In this document: piece by piece, positions 33,974-45,163 of the stretch
Position numbering within the stretch: position 1 is the stretch's first letter
How the letters are laid out: each line of letters opens with the position of its first letter
Assembly (NCBI RefSeq): GCF_003934165.1
Contig: NZ_ML133512.1
Coordinates: 1 to 64,000 of the forward strand
Origin: Borborobacter arsenicus
GTDB lineage: Bacteria > Pseudomonadota > Alphaproteobacteria > Rhizobiales > Rhizobiaceae
Direction: 5' to 3'
DNA length: 64,000 bases
Program-made: the position numbers and the translations under genes
Notes under the pieces: model-generated
What the model saw: only the letters and a program-made list of their open reading frames with translations
Database searches by the model: none
Told to the model about the DNA's origin: nothing

Positions 33974-35155
33974 CTATTCGGCGGTGGCTGGTGACGACGC
34001 GAAATCGGCGCTGCGTGCCATCCCGGCCATCAGGCAGACGATAACCAGCAATAGCGAGATGGCGACGAACACCGGCGCAAAGCCTGTGTGCTCGCCGATG
34101 AACCCTATCGCCGAAGGGGCAACAAGAATCCCCGAATAGCCCATGACGGTGACCACGCTCATGCCGGCACCCGCCGACATGCCCTTCTGATTACCGGCCG
34201 CGGAAAAGGCGATGGGAACCATATTGGCGATGCCGAGCCCGGCGAAGGTGAAGGCGGCTATCGCCAGCCATGGCGACGTGGAGAGACCGGCGGTCAGCAT
34301 GCCGGCCGCCGCGATCAGGCTTGAAATCCGCAAGATGCGCACAGCGCCGAACCGGTTGCGTACGCCATCGCCCAGAAAGCGCATGCAGGCCATGGTCGCC
34401 GAGAAGCCGGCAAAGGCGAAGCCGGCGGTCGCAAGGTCGGCGCCACGTTCCTGGCGCAGATAGAGCGCGGCCCAATCCAGCACCGTTCCTTCCGGGACCA
34501 TCGAAAACAGGGCGATGAGCCCAATCAGATAGATCATCGGATTGTCGGGCAGAGCGAATTTTCGTTTCCTATGCACGATAGGCTTGTCCTCGGCGACCAG
34601 ATGGCGAAGCGCCGGCGCTACGATTACCGCTGCGACGATCGTTACCGCCACGGCATGGGCTAAATGCCCGTAATTCTGGATGGCGATGCCGCCGAGCCCG
34701 CCGCCGGCGAAGCCGCCGAGGCTCCAGAAGCCATGCGATGACGACATGATTGCGCGCGACAATTTTCGTTCGACCGCCACCGCATTGGCATTCATGGTGA
34801 CGTCCATGCCGCCGATGACGCCGCCGAAGGCATACATGGCAAGCGCTGCGACCGCGACATTGGGAGCAAGCGCCACCGCGAGAAGGCCGAGCGTGGCCGC
34901 AGGCGCGAAGACCCGCAGAACCAGATGCGAGCCGTGGCGCCCGACGAGATAGCCGCACCAAGGCATCGCCGAAAGCGCGCCGAGGCCGAAGGCGAGAATG
35001 AGCAGGCCGAGCGTGAATTCGCTGACGCCAAGCCGGGTCAGAAGCACCGGTATCTGCGGCGCCCAGCTGCCGGTCAGGAAGCCGTTGGCAAAGAACATCG
35101 CTGCGACCGCCCAGCGGCCCCGCCGTGCCACGGCAATCTTGTTAGTCGCATCCAT
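33974..35155 (-). CDS. MFS transporter
   Basis: A 393-residue major facilitator with about twelve membrane segments. The usual loop 2-3 motif appears as GYLVGRHGSH, and the centre contains a cytoplasmic loop rich in Lys/Arg (IVHRKRKF). It resembles the YbjJ/FucP-like branch of predicted sugar or small-molecule carriers (FANGFLTGSWAPQIPVLLTRLG). Substrate unknown. It is a single gene, convergent with the DUF3309 gene. Confidence 0.85.
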   Translation of the reverse strand: MDATNKIAVARRGRWAVAAMFFANGFLTGSWAPQIPVLLTRLGVSEFTLGLLILAFGLGALSAMPWCGYLVGRHGSHLVLRVFAPAATLGLLAVALAPNVAVAALAMYAFGGVIGGMDVTMNANAVAVERKLSRAIMSSSHGFWSLGGFAGGGLGGIAIQNYGHLAHAVAVTIVAAVIVAPALRHLVAEDKPIVHRKRKFALPDNPMIYLIGLIALFSMVPEGTVLDWAALYLRQERGADLATAGFAFAGFSATMACMRFLGDGVRNRFGAVRILRISSLIAAAGMLTAGLSTSPWLAIAAFTFAGLGIANMVPIAFSAAGNQKGMSAGAGMSVVTVMGYSGILVAPSAIGFIGEHTGFAPVFVAISLLLVIVCLMAGMARSADFASSPATAE

Positions 35156-35277
35156 GAAACGGTCCGCATCCGGGTTTCAGTACGCGGCGGAAGCTAAATC
35201 GGTTCAATCGCCTGTCAAGCAGCCAGCGGCCGAAAGTTGAGGTGCAGCCGCGGACTTGCCTTTCCCTGACTGGCAGG

Positions 35278-35300
35278 CGGGCGGGAGCCTTTCCCGCCCG
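35278..35300 (-). terminator. Hairpin after pyruvate carboxylase
   Basis: CGGGCGGGA (35278-35286) pairs with TCCCGCCCG (35292-35300) around a five-base loop, 13 bases after the pyc stop in the minus direction. No strong T-run follows. Confidence 0.5.
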
Positions 35301-35313
35301 TCCAGGGAACAGT

Positions 35314-38300
35314 TCAGCCAAAGACGATCAGCAGGTCCTTGGCATCGATCTGGTCGCCCGATTTCACCAGCACTTCGGCGATGGTGCCGTCACGCTCGGC
35401 ATGAAGGGCGGTTTCCATCTTCATGGCCTCGATCGACAGCAAGACGTCGCCGGCCTTGACGCTCTGTCCGGTTGCCACTGCCAACGTCGAAACCACGCCG
35501 GGCATCGGTGCTCCGATATGGGCGTCATTGCCGGGTTCGGCCTTGCGCCTTGCCTTCGATGCCGACGCGCCATGCGCCCGGTCAGGCACCTTGATGCGGC
35601 GGGGTTGGCCGTTGAGTTCGAAGAAGACGGTGACCATACCCTTGTCGTCGACGTCGCTGACCGCAAAGCAGCGGATGATCAGGGTCTTGCCGCGCTCGAT
35701 GTCGACCATGATCTCGTCCTGCGGCTTCATGCCGTAGAAATAGACCGGCGTGGGCAGGACGCTGACAGGACCATAGTTTTCCTGCGCGCTGCAGAAATCG
35801 GAGAACACCTTCGGATACATCATCGACGAGGCGAATTCGAACTCGTTGATCTCGCGGCCGACCTTCTCTTCCACCGCCTTGCGGCTAGTCTTCAGATCGG
35901 CGGGTGCCAGCAGCGAACCCGGCCGCACGGTGATCGGCTTCTCGCCCTTCAGCGCCTTCTTCTGCAGCGCCTTGGGCCAGCCGCCGGGCGACTGGCCGAG
36001 ATCGCCGCGCAACATCGAGACGACAGAATCGGGGAAGGCGATGTCCTTGCCGGGGTTGACGACGTCGGCGACCGTCAGGTCCTGGCTGACCATCATCAGC
36101 GCCATGTCACCCACCACCTTGGAGGACGGCGTGACCTTGACGATGTCGCCGAACATCAGATTGACGTCGTGATAGGCCTGAGCCACTTCGTGCCAGCGCG
36201 TCTCCAGCCCGAGCGAACGCGCCTGTTCCTTCAGATTGGTGAACTGGCCACCCGGCATCTCATGCAGATAGACTTCCGAGGCCGGCCCCTTCAGATCGCT
36301 CTCGAAGGCGGCATATTGATTGCGCACCGCCTCCCAATAGAAGGAAATGCGGCGGATCCATTCCGGATCGAGGCCGGGGCTGCGCTCGTCGCCATTGAGC
36401 GCCTCGACGATGGAGCCGAGGCAGGGCTGCGAGGTGCCGCCGGAAAAGGCGTCCATCGCCGCATCGACGGCGCTGACGCCGCTTTCGATCGCCGCCAGCA
36501 CGGTCGCGGCCGACAGGCCGGACGTGTCATGCGTGTGGAAATGGAGGGGCAGGTCGGTCGCCTCGCGCAGCGCCTTGAACAGCACCTTCGCGGCTGCCGG
36601 CTTGAGCAGGCCGGCCATGTCCTTGACGGCGATGATATGCGCGCCTGCCGCTTCCAGTTCCTTGGCCAGCCCGACATAGTATTTCAGGTCATATTTGGAG
36701 CGCGCCGGGTCGAGCAGGTCGCCGGTGTAGCACATGGCGGCTTCGCACAGCTTGCCTTCCGCAGCGACGGCATCCATCGCCACCCGCATGTTCTCTACCC
36801 AGTTGAGGCAGTCGAAGACACGGAACAGGTCGATGCCGCCCGCAGCGGCCTGCTTGACGAAATGCTGCACCACATTGTCGGGATAGTTGGTGTAGCCGAC
36901 GCCATTGGCGCCGCGCAGCAGCATCTGCAGCAGGATGTTGGGTGCCGCCTCGCGCACTCGCGCCAGCCGCTCCCAGGGATCCTCGGTCAGGAAGCGCATG
37001 GAGACGTCGAAAGTGGCGCCGCCCCAGCATTCCAGCGACAGTAGCTGTGGAAGCGCGCGCGCATAGGTGCCAGCGATGCGGGCGATGTCATAGGTGCGCA
37101 TGCGGGTCGCCAGCAGCGACTGGTGAGCATCGCGCATGGTGGTGTCGGTGACGAGCACCTCTTTTTGCTCGCGCATCCAGGCAGCGAATTTCTGCGGGCC
37201 GAGCGCATCGAGACGCTGCTTCGTCCCGTCCTGGATCGGACCGCTGAACCAGGGGATCACGGGTGCTGCGGCATCCGCATTCGGCAGGGCGCGGTCGCGT
37301 GTTTCGGGGTGGCCGTTGACGGTGACGTCGGCGAGATAAGTCAACAGCTTGGTGGCGCGGTCCTGGCGCTTGACCTGGGTGAACAGTTCCGGCGTCGTGT
37401 CGATGAAGTTGGTGGTGTAGGAATTGTCCCTGAATTTCGGGTGCGTGATGATCGCTTCCAGGAAGGTGAGGTTCGTCGATACGCCGCGGATGCGGAACTC
37501 ACGCAGCGCCCGGTGCATGCGCTGGATGGCTTCTTCCGGCGAGCGGCCGGAAGCGGTGACCTTGACCAGCAGCGGATCATAGAAGCGGGTGATGATGGCA
37601 CCGGTATAGGCGGTGCCGCCGTCCAGCCTGATGCCGAAGCCTGCGGCCGAGCGGTAGCCGGTGATACGGCCATAGTCCGGGATGAAATGCTGCTCTGGGT
37701 CCTCGGTGGTGATGCGGCATTGCAGGGCGTGACCGTTGAGCCTGATGTCGGCCTGGGCCGGCACACCCGATTCCGGCGTGCCGATGGCATGGCCGTCGAG
37801 GATGTGGATCTGCGCCTTGACGATGTCGATGCCCGTCACCTCCTCGGTGACCGTGTGCTCGACCTGGATGCGCGGATTGACCTCCATGAAGTAGAACTTG
37901 CCGGTGTCTGCATCCTGCAGGAACTCCACCGTGCCGGCGCCGATATAATTGGTCTCCAGACCGATCTTCAGCGCATGGCCACACAATTCCTGGCGCAGGG
38001 CTTCGCTGAGATAGGGAGCGGGCGCGCGCTCCACCACCTTCTGGTTGCGGCGCTGAATGGAGCAATCACGCTCGAACAGATGCACGACATTGCCCTGGCC
38101 ATCGCCGAGCAACTGCACCTCGACATGGCGGGCACGCTCGACGAGCTTTTCCAGATAGACCTCGTCCTTGCCGAAGGCGGCCTTGGCTTCGCGCTTGCCC
38201 TCGGTCACCTCGCGGGCAAGGTCGGCTTCCGATCGGATGGCGCGCATGCCGCGTCCGCCGCCGCCCCATGAGGCCTTGAGCATGACGGGATAGCCGATGT

Positions 38301-38772
38301 CAGCGGCGAGCTTCTTCACGGCCTCGATGTCGTCAGGCAGGGGACCGGTTGCCGGCACCACCGGGACGCCGACTTCGACAGCAAGGTTGCGTGCGGCCAC
38401 CTTGTTGCCCAGCCGGCGCATCGTCTCCGCTTTCGGCCCGATGAAGATGATGCCGTTTTCGGCACAGGCTTCGGCAAATTCCGGGCTTTCCGCCAGCAGG
38501 CCGTAGCCTGGATGGATGGCGTCCGCGCCCGAGAGCTTCGCCACCCGCATGATCTCGTCAATCGACAAATAGCTCTCGATCGGCCCCATATCCTTGGCGA
38601 GATGGGGGCCGCGTCCGACCTGATAGGACTCGTCCGCCTTGAAGCGGTGGAGCGAATATTTGTCCTCCTCGGCCCAGATCGCCACGGTTTTGAGCCCGAG
38701 CTCATTGGCGGCGCGAAAAACGCGGATAGCGATTTCAGAACGGTTGGCGACGAGGATCTTCGTAATCGGCAA
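35314..38772 (-). CDS. pyc: Pyruvate carboxylase
   Basis: A single-chain biotin enzyme of 1152 residues that makes oxaloacetate from pyruvate, CO2 and ATP. Domain order is biotin carboxylase (KILVANRSEIAIRVFRA; the glycine-rich ATP loop GGGGRGMR), carboxyltransferase (DTTMRDAHQSLLATRMRT) and C-terminal biotinyl domain with the modified lysine in EAMKMET. The TTG start at 38772 gives (M)PITKILVANR and has GGAG six bases upstream; no ATG gives a better start. The length is as expected. It stands alone, with terminators on both sides. Confidence 0.96.
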   Translation of the reverse strand: MPITKILVANRSEIAIRVFRAANELGLKTVAIWAEEDKYSLHRFKADESYQVGRGPHLAKDMGPIESYLSIDEIMRVAKLSGADAIHPGYGLLAESPEFAEACAENGIIFIGPKAETMRRLGNKVAARNLAVEVGVPVVPATGPLPDDIEAVKKLAADIGYPVMLKASWGGGGRGMRAIRSEADLAREVTEGKREAKAAFGKDEVYLEKLVERARHVEVQLLGDGQGNVVHLFERDCSIQRRNQKVVERAPAPYLSEALRQELCGHALKIGLETNYIGAGTVEFLQDADTGKFYFMEVNPRIQVEHTVTEEVTGIDIVKAQIHILDGHAIGTPESGVPAQADIRLNGHALQCRITTEDPEQHFIPDYGRITGYRSAAGFGIRLDGGTAYTGAIITRFYDPLLVKVTASGRSPEEAIQRMHRALREFRIRGVSTNLTFLEAIITHPKFRDNSYTTNFIDTTPELFTQVKRQDRATKLLTYLADVTVNGHPETRDRALPNADAAAPVIPWFSGPIQDGTKQRLDALGPQKFAAWMREQKEVLVTDTTMRDAHQSLLATRMRTYDIARIAGTYARALPQLLSLECWGGATFDVSMRFLTEDPWERLARVREAAPNILLQMLLRGANGVGYTNYPDNVVQHFVKQAAAGGIDLFRVFDCLNWVENMRVAMDAVAAEGKLCEAAMCYTGDLLDPARSKYDLKYYVGLAKELEAAGAHIIAVKDMAGLLKPAAAKVLFKALREATDLPLHFHTHDTSGLSAATVLAAIESGVSAVDAAMDAFSGGTSQPCLGSIVEALNGDERSPGLDPEWIRRISFYWEAVRNQYAAFESDLKGPASEVYLHEMPGGQFTNLKEQARSLGLETRWHEVAQAYHDVNLMFGDIVKVTPSSKVVGDMALMMVSQDLTVADVVNPGKDIAFPDSVVSMLRGDLGQSPGGWPKALQKKALKGEKPITVRPGSLLAPADLKTSRKAVEEKVGREINEFEFASSMMYPKVFSDFCSAQENYGPVSVLPTPVYFYGMKPQDEIMVDIERGKTLIIRCFAVSDVDDKGMVTVFFELNGQPRRIKVPDRAHGASASKARRKAEPGNDAHIGAPMPGVVSTLAVATGQSVKAGDVLLSIEAMKMETALHAERDGTIAEVLVKSGDQIDAKDLLIVFG

Positions 38773-38840
38773 AGCAGTCTCCGGTAACGCAAGGGGAGGC
38801 AAATTGGCCCGCTTGCTTAGCGCCGGAACCGCGTCCACGC

Positions 38841-38872
38841 AAATAAAAATGCCCGGCGCGAGCGCCGGGCAT
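38841..38872 (-). terminator. Intrinsic terminator after livK
   Basis: Inverted arms ATGCCCGGCGC (38849-38859) and GCGCCGGGCAT (38862-38872) are followed, in the minus direction, by a T-rich tract (TTTTTATTT). A strong terminator 20 bases after the livK stop. Confidence 0.9.
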
Positions 38873-38891
38873 CGTTTGATCGAAGCGTGGA

Positions 38892-40010
38892 TCAGTCGAT
38901 CTGGCTGTAGTTGTACTTGCCGTCGTCGCCCTTCTTCCACTCGTAGACGACATAGTCGGCGTCGGAGCGGTCGCCCTTCTCGTTGAAGGAGAGGTCGCCC
39001 AGGACGGTCTTGAACGGACCCTTCTCGCGGATGGCCTTGGCCACTTCTTGCGGGTCGTTGGAGCCGGCGGCGTTGGCGGCCTGGGCCATGACCTGCGTGG
39101 AGGCATAGGCGTAGAGCGTGTAGGCTTCCGGCTCGAAGCCGGCCGCGCGGAACTTCTCGACCATTTCGGCGGCGTTCGGGTTCTTGCGCGGGTCCGGGCC
39201 GAAGGTGTTGAGTGCACCCTCGACGGCGTCGCCGGCGATGGAGGCCAGTTCGTTGGAGACCAGCGCGTCGCCCGAGAAGAACTGGGCCTTCAGGCCCTGG
39301 TCGGCGGTCTGGCGCATGATCAGGCCGGCTTCGGTGTGCAGGCCGCCCCAATAGATGAGCGTCACGCCGGCATCCTTCATCTTGGCGATGAGCGCGGAGA
39401 AGTCCTTGTCGCCGATATTGACGCCTTCATACATGACTTCGTTGACGCCCGCGCCGTTCAGCGCCTTCTTGGTCTCGTCGGCAAGGCCCTGACCATAGGG
39501 GGTCTTATCGTGGATCACCGCGATCTTGGCGTCGGGGAAATGCTCCTTGATATAGGCGCCGGCAATGATGCCCTGCTGGTCGTCACGGCCGCAGACGCGG
39601 ATCGTGTTCCACATGCCGCGTTCGGTATAGACCGGGTTGGTCGCCGCGGGGGTGATCTGCAGGATGCCGTTCTCGGCATAGACTTCCGAGGTCGGGATGG
39701 CGACGCCGGAGTTATAGGGGCCGATGACGAACTTGACGCCGTCGGCCACGAACTTGTTGGCAACCGAAATGCCCTGCTTGGGATCGGAAACGTCGTCGCC
39801 GATGACGAGCTTCAGTTGCTCGCCGTTGATTCCGCCGGCCGCGTTGATGTCGGCGATGGCCTGTTCCGTTCCCTTCTGGATCTGGGCGCCGAACGCGGCG
39901 TTGGGACCGGTGATAGGGGCGCCTACACCGACGATAACGTCAGCCCAGGCGCTGCCGCTGAATGCCAGCATTGCGCTGAGGGCAACTGCAGACAACAGTG
40001 ATTTTTTCAT
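38892..40010 (-). CDS. livK: Branched-chain amino-acid ABC transporter, binding protein
   Basis: A 372-residue periplasmic binding protein of the LivK/LivJ family. Signal peptide ends near GSAWA. Conserved stretches are [42 protein letters not shown] and [15 protein letters not shown] lies six bases before the ATG at 40010. It lies at the 3' end of the minus-strand liv cluster but is separated from livF by a DUF6867 gene and a palindrome, so it may have its own promoter. Confidence 0.93.
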   Translation of the reverse strand: MKKSLLSAVALSAMLAFSGSAWADVIVGVGAPITGPNAAFGAQIQKGTEQAIADINAAGGINGEQLKLVIGDDVSDPKQGISVANKFVADGVKFVIGPYNSGVAIPTSEVYAENGILQITPAATNPVYTERGMWNTIRVCGRDDQQGIIAGAYIKEHFPDAKIAVIHDKTPYGQGLADETKKALNGAGVNEVMYEGVNIGDKDFSALIAKMKDAGVTLIYWGGLHTEAGLIMRQTADQGLKAQFFSGDALVSNELASIAGDAVEGALNTFGPDPRKNPNAAEMVEKFRAAGFEPEAYTLYAYASTQVMAQAANAAGSNDPQEVAKAIREKGPFKTVLGDLSFNEKGDRSDADYVVYEWKKGDDGKYNYSQID

Positions 40011-40147
40011 AGAACACTCCCAATTGACTAACTGAGCAGGCGTGAATGATGTCTTCATGCGATGCCCACCCCCAATCGCAGAAGGCCAGTTTGCCGATTT
40101 TCCGACACTTGTCACGCCCTAAGCAGGAGCGGTGACTTGGAGGAAAA

Positions 40148-40495
40148 TCAGCCCTTTGGTTTCCAATTGAGCAGGGATGCCCGCTCGTAAAGCCAGTGAT
40201 ATTGCGTGACCATCTGGTTCGTTCGTGTGTAACGGAAGCCGAGCGAACCGATGATCATAAGGACGATGGTGTCGACGATGTAATATTGCAGCGAAAACAT
40301 CGTGCCATTGAACAGGGCGTGATGGATGAAGCGCACCGCGATGCCAAGCAACAGCAGATAGAGCACCAGGCTGACATAGCTGCGCCAGGTCTGTGCGCAG
40401 GCGCGCCCGGTCATCCAGGCCGCTCCGCCGCCAAGCAGGCAGGTGACGAAGAAGAACTGCCAGATTGACGGTTCCTCGTACAGAATGCCCTGCAT
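40148..40495 (-). CDS. DUF6867 membrane protein
   Basis: A 115-residue protein with about three hydrophobic segments beginning MQGILYEEPSIWQFF and ending in LYERASLLNWKPKG. This matches the DUF6867 family found beside branched-chain amino-acid transporter genes in Rhizobiales. Function unknown; position within the liv cluster suggests a role tied to that transporter. AGGAG lies seven bases before the ATG at 40495; the longer start at 40549 lacks support. Confidence 0.8.
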   Translation of the reverse strand: MQGILYEEPSIWQFFFVTCLLGGGAAWMTGRACAQTWRSYVSLVLYLLLLGIAVRFIHHALFNGTMFSLQYYIVDTIVLMIIGSLGFRYTRTNQMVTQYHWLYERASLLNWKPKG

Positions 40496-40600
40496 TTTAT
40501 GCTCCTCCCGATGGGGCCTGACAGGATGATCCTGCGACCCTTTTGTCATGTTCCGGCGCAGTGACTGTTGCCTGGGTCACCGCGCTCCGCTCTTTCCGTG

Positions 40601-40636
40601 GGAGCATGAGATCGGCCCGCTTTGGGATCATGCTCC
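40601..40636. repeat. Rhizobial-type intergenic palindrome (copy 3)
   Basis: GGAGCATGA (40601-40609) and TCATGCTCC (40628-40636) flank a spacer containing GATCGGCCCGC. It is of the same class as the palindromes at 1505 and 25254 and lies between livF and the DUF6867 gene. Confidence 0.75.
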
Positions 40637-40670
40637 AATGCGGCCTCGCGACATGGAGGCCGCCAGTTGC

Positions 40671-41399
40671 CTAATGCCGCCCGCCTTCCAGATAGGCGGC
40701 ACGAACTTCTGGATCGGCCAGCAAATCCCGGCCCGACCCGCTCATGGTCACGCGCCCGTTGACCATGACATAACCCCGGTCAGCCAGCTTCAGTGCACCG
40801 AACGCATTCTGCTCGACCAGGAAGACGGTAAGGCCTTCCGTCTTGTTGAGCTGGCGGATGGCATCGAAAATCTGGCGCACGATGAGAGGCGCAAGGCCAA
40901 GCGAAGGTTCGTCCAGAAGCAGGAGCTTGGGCCGCGCCATCAGCGCGCGCCCGATCGACAGCATCTGCTGTTCGCCGCCCGAGAGCGTGCCGCCGCGCTG
41001 GGACATGCGCTCCTTGAGGCGGGGAAACAGTGTGAAGACCTTTTCCACGTCCTCATCGAAATATTGCAGATTGTCCAGGCTCGCGCCCATCTGCAGATTT
41101 TCCAGCACCGTCATGCGCGGGAAAATGCGGCGTCCTTCCGGTGACTGGGCAATCCGCAGCCGTGCAATCTCATGCGTCGGCATGTGGGTGATGTCCGTGC
41201 CGGCAAAGGTGATGGTGCCGGCGCGTGCGCGCGGGTTGCCGAAGATCGTCATCATCAATGTCGACTTGCCGGCACCATTGGCGCCGATCAGCGCGACGAT
41301 CTCGCCCTCATTGACGGCTACATCGACGCCGCCCAGGGCGCGGATATTGCCGTAATAGGTCTCGACTACCTCGACCTGGAGCAAAGGCTTTGCGGCCAT
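40671..41399 (-). CDS. livF: Branched-chain amino-acid ABC ATPase LivF
   Basis: A 242-residue ATPase. Walker A GANGAGKST, signature LSGGEQQMLSIGRAL and Walker B LLLLDEPSLGLAP are intact, and VFLVEQNAFGAL contains the LivF-type switch region. The ATG overlaps the livG stop by one base (TAATG), so the two are translationally coupled. Confidence 0.95.
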   Translation of the reverse strand: MAAKPLLQVEVVETYYGNIRALGGVDVAVNEGEIVALIGANGAGKSTLMMTIFGNPRARAGTITFAGTDITHMPTHEIARLRIAQSPEGRRIFPRMTVLENLQMGASLDNLQYFDEDVEKVFTLFPRLKERMSQRGGTLSGGEQQMLSIGRALMARPKLLLLDEPSLGLAPLIVRQIFDAIRQLNKTEGLTVFLVEQNAFGALKLADRGYVMVNGRVTMSGSGRDLLADPEVRAAYLEGGRH

Positions 41400-42868
41400 T
41401 ATTTACGCCCTCCGCTCTTGGCGGCCTTTGCCGCCGCCTTGGCCAGTGTCTTGGCTTGCCCGACCCAATCCTCACGCGCAATGCGCCCGTCAAAAGCCAG
41501 ATAGGCCTCTGCGGCGGCGACATCGGCTTTCTTCCAGGCTGCGATCTGATCGAAGTGGAAGATGCCGTGCTCATTGAGCTTGCGCTGGTTCACCGGACCG
41601 ATGCCCTTGATCTGGGTGAGCTGGTCCGGCACCCCGCCGCGCGGCGCCGAAAGGGTGTTGGACAGTTTTTTCGGCTCGTCTGACGGTTTTGCGGCGGCTT
41701 TCACAGAAGCAGCCTTCGGCTGTCTGGCAGGTGCGGCCGGCTTTGCTGCCGGCGCGGCCTTGGCCGTCGCCGATTTCGCTGCCGGTTTCGGGGAAGGGGC
41801 CTTTTTCATTGCGGGAGCAGCCGATGGGGCAGCCGCAGCCTTTGCCGCCTGTTTTTCCACCTGCTCTGCCTTGGATGCGCCGGGGGTTACCCGCACGAGT
41901 TCGCCGTGGCCGTTGCTGTGGCCGATCGTGTCGCTGATCGGCCCGGCCATGAGCGAAGAAGAGGCGGAAGGCCCGTGCTCGGGGTCCGGCTCGGCGTCGA
42001 GTTCATGGATGACCTGCTCGTCGCCCACCTCGGTCAGCACGGTCTCGACCTCCTCGTCGTCGACGCCGAGATAAGCGGCGATGACCTTCGGGTCGGCTCG
42101 CACCGTTTCCGGGTTTCCGTCGGAAATCTTGCGGCCATATTCGAGCACCACGACATGGTCGGATATCTGCATGACCACCGACATGTCATGCTCGATCAGC
42201 AGGATGGAGGTGCCGCTGTTGTCCTTGATGTCGTTGAGGAGCGTGTTGAGGGCCAGCGACTCCTTGGGGTTGAGGCCGGCGGCCGGCTCGTCGAGGCACA
42301 AAAGGTCCGGCTCGGTGCACATGGCGCGGGCGATTTCGAGCCGCCGCTGAGCACCATAGGGCAGGTCGCCTGCCGGATCGTCTGCGCGATCGATCAGATC
42401 GGCCTTCTCAAGCCAGAATTTCGCCAGTTCGATCGATTGGGCGGAGGCGGAATGGTATCCGCCGATGCCGAACAGGCCGAGCAGCGTGAAGCCAGAGGCC
42501 CGCATCAGCTTGTTGTGCTGCGCAACCAGCAGGTTTTCCAAGAGCGTCATGCCTGAGAACAGGCGAATGTTCTGGAACGTTCGGGCAACCTTGGCCTTCG
42601 CGGTGATGCGGAAATCCGGCATACGCTCCAGCAGGAATTCGTTGCCGTTGCGGCCATTCAACCGGATCATGCCTTCGGTCGGCTTGTAGAAGCCGGTGAT
42701 GCAGTTGAACACAGTTGTCTTGCCCGCACCGTTCGGTCCGATCAGCGCGGTGATCTCGCCGCGCTTGGCCTGGAAGGACAGGTCGCCGATCGCGACCAGC
42801 CCGCCGAACTTCATCGACAGATGCTCGACCTCGAGGATCGGCTTGTTCATATCAGTCCCCGTTGTCAT
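41399..42868 (-). CDS. livG: LivG ATPase fused to a helix-hairpin-helix domain
   Basis: A 489-residue protein, whereas LivG is usually about 250-290. Residues 1-270 are a normal LivG ATPase: Walker A GPNGAGKT at 44-51, CLDEPAAGLNP near 191-201 and IEHDMSVV. Residues 270-410 are an acidic then Ala/Lys/Pro-rich linker. Residues about 414-478 form a helix-hairpin-helix unit (LTQIKGIGPVNQRKLNEHGI) like the one appended to NuoE and ribosomal protein L21 in many rhizobia. The ATG overlaps the livM stop by one base; ATG 42850 is an alternative start. The frame is continuous, so this is a real fusion. Confidence 0.92.
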   Translation of the reverse strand: MTTGTDMNKPILEVEHLSMKFGGLVAIGDLSFQAKRGEITALIGPNGAGKTTVFNCITGFYKPTEGMIRLNGRNGNEFLLERMPDFRITAKAKVARTFQNIRLFSGMTLLENLLVAQHNKLMRASGFTLLGLFGIGGYHSASAQSIELAKFWLEKADLIDRADDPAGDLPYGAQRRLEIARAMCTEPDLLCLDEPAAGLNPKESLALNTLLNDIKDNSGTSILLIEHDMSVVMQISDHVVVLEYGRKISDGNPETVRADPKVIAAYLGVDDEEVETVLTEVGDEQVIHELDAEPDPEHGPSASSSLMAGPISDTIGHSNGHGELVRVTPGASKAEQVEKQAAKAAAAPSAAPAMKKAPSPKPAAKSATAKAAPAAKPAAPARQPKAASVKAAAKPSDEPKKLSNTLSAPRGGVPDQLTQIKGIGPVNQRKLNEHGIFHFDQIAAWKKADVAAAEAYLAFDGRIAREDWVGQAKTLAKAAAKAAKSGGRK

Positions 42869-44256
42869 CAGCCGTGCCCCTCTTTGGTGAAGGCACTGGA
42901 TACGGCTTTTCGTTCGTGCAGGAAGGCGGTCGGTTCGCGGCTGGAGACAAAGCCTCGCGGCTTCCAGACCATCACGATGACCATGGCGATGCCGAACAGC
43001 AGCATGCGATAAAGTTCCGGCGTGAAGTCAGGTCCGAAAATGACCTTCAGGAACTGCATTTCGCGCAGGATTTCCGTGCCGCCGATAGTGACGAGGGCTG
43101 CAATGGCGATGCCCGTCAGGGACCCCATGCCGCCGAGCACCACAATGGCGACGATGATCGCCGATTCGAGGAAGACGAAGGATTCGGGGCTGACGAAGCC
43201 CTGGCGCGCGGCAAAGAAGGCGCCGGCGAAACCGCCGAACATGGCGCCGATGGCAAAGGCCGTCAGCTTGGTGTTGGTGGTGTTGATGCCCAGCGAGCGG
43301 CAGGCGATTTCGTCCTCGCGCAAAGCTTCCCAGGCACGGCCCACGGGCAGGCGGCGCAGACGGATGGTGACGAAAGCTGTCAGCAGCGCCAGTAGAAGGA
43401 TGAGGTAATAGAGGAATATCTTGTAGTAGACACCCGACTGGGCGATGTCGAACACCTTGGCGATGTAATAGGGCGATGAGATGTTGAAATCGAACAGGCC
43501 GAAAAACGTCACTTTCGGGATGCCCGAGACGCCGGCTGCGCCATTGGTAACCTCACGCCAGTTGATGATCACCAGGCGGATGATCTCACCGAAGGCGAGC
43601 GTCACGATCGCCAGATAGTCGCCGCGCAGGCGCAGCACCGGAAAGCCGAGGATGACGCCCCAGAAGGCAGCCATCAGGCCGGCGGCCGGCAGCAATATCC
43701 AGAATGACCAGCCGAACTGGGTGCCAAGCAGCGCGTAGCTGTAGGCGCCGACCGCGTAGAAGGCGACGTAGCCGAGATCGAGCAGGCCGGCCAGGCCGAC
43801 CACGATGTTCAAGCCCCAGGCCAGCATCACATAGATCAGGACCTGGATGCCGAAATTGTCCACCCATTTCAGCGAGCCCTGCAGGCCGAACATCAGCACC
43901 ATCAGGACGGGGTAGATGAACAGGAACAGCACCGCGAACTTGGTCCAGTTGCGCGCCAGATAGCTCTTCTCGGCGGCCTTGGGCGCGACACGCGCCTTTT
44001 GGAGTTTACGGCGCTCCAGCGCCGGACGCACGAACAGCACGTAGAGGAAGCGGCCGACCATGGTGAGCGCGACCAGCGAGGCCAGCAGCCCCCAGCGCTG
44101 TTCGATCACCAGCTCGTTGCGGATGTTCTGGTCAGTCTTGAGACCGACCAGCATGATGAACAGGCCAAGCGAGATCAGGCCGGCAAACAGCGACTCGCGA
44201 ATGGCTGCGGCGAAAAGGCTGGATTCGCCCGAGTTCCTGGAAATGGTTCGTTCCAT
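42868..44256 (-). CDS. livM: Branched-chain amino-acid ABC permease LivM
   Basis: A 462-residue permease. The N-terminal third (about 140 residues) holds extra membrane segments and a basic loop ([11 protein letters not shown]), a known variation of LivM in alphaproteobacteria. The core permease follows, with [26 protein letters not shown] and the coupling region [16 protein letters not shown]. It starts four bases after livH. Confidence 0.94.
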   Translation of the reverse strand: MERTISRNSGESSLFAAAIRESLFAGLISLGLFIMLVGLKTDQNIRNELVIEQRWGLLASLVALTMVGRFLYVLFVRPALERRKLQKARVAPKAAEKSYLARNWTKFAVLFLFIYPVLMVLMFGLQGSLKWVDNFGIQVLIYVMLAWGLNIVVGLAGLLDLGYVAFYAVGAYSYALLGTQFGWSFWILLPAAGLMAAFWGVILGFPVLRLRGDYLAIVTLAFGEIIRLVIINWREVTNGAAGVSGIPKVTFFGLFDFNISSPYYIAKVFDIAQSGVYYKIFLYYLILLLALLTAFVTIRLRRLPVGRAWEALREDEIACRSLGINTTNTKLTAFAIGAMFGGFAGAFFAARQGFVSPESFVFLESAIIVAIVVLGGMGSLTGIAIAALVTIGGTEILREMQFLKVIFGPDFTPELYRMLLFGIAMVIVMVWKPRGFVSSREPTAFLHERKAVSSAFTKEGHG

Positions 44257-44260
44257 GGTG

Positions 44261-45163
<903 letters not shown>

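Noticed and set aside
38773-39351. Extension of pyruvate carboxylase frame into livK
   Set aside because: Runs antisense-free but out of frame through livK and its terminator; the TTG at 38772 has a ribosome site and the correct N-terminus.
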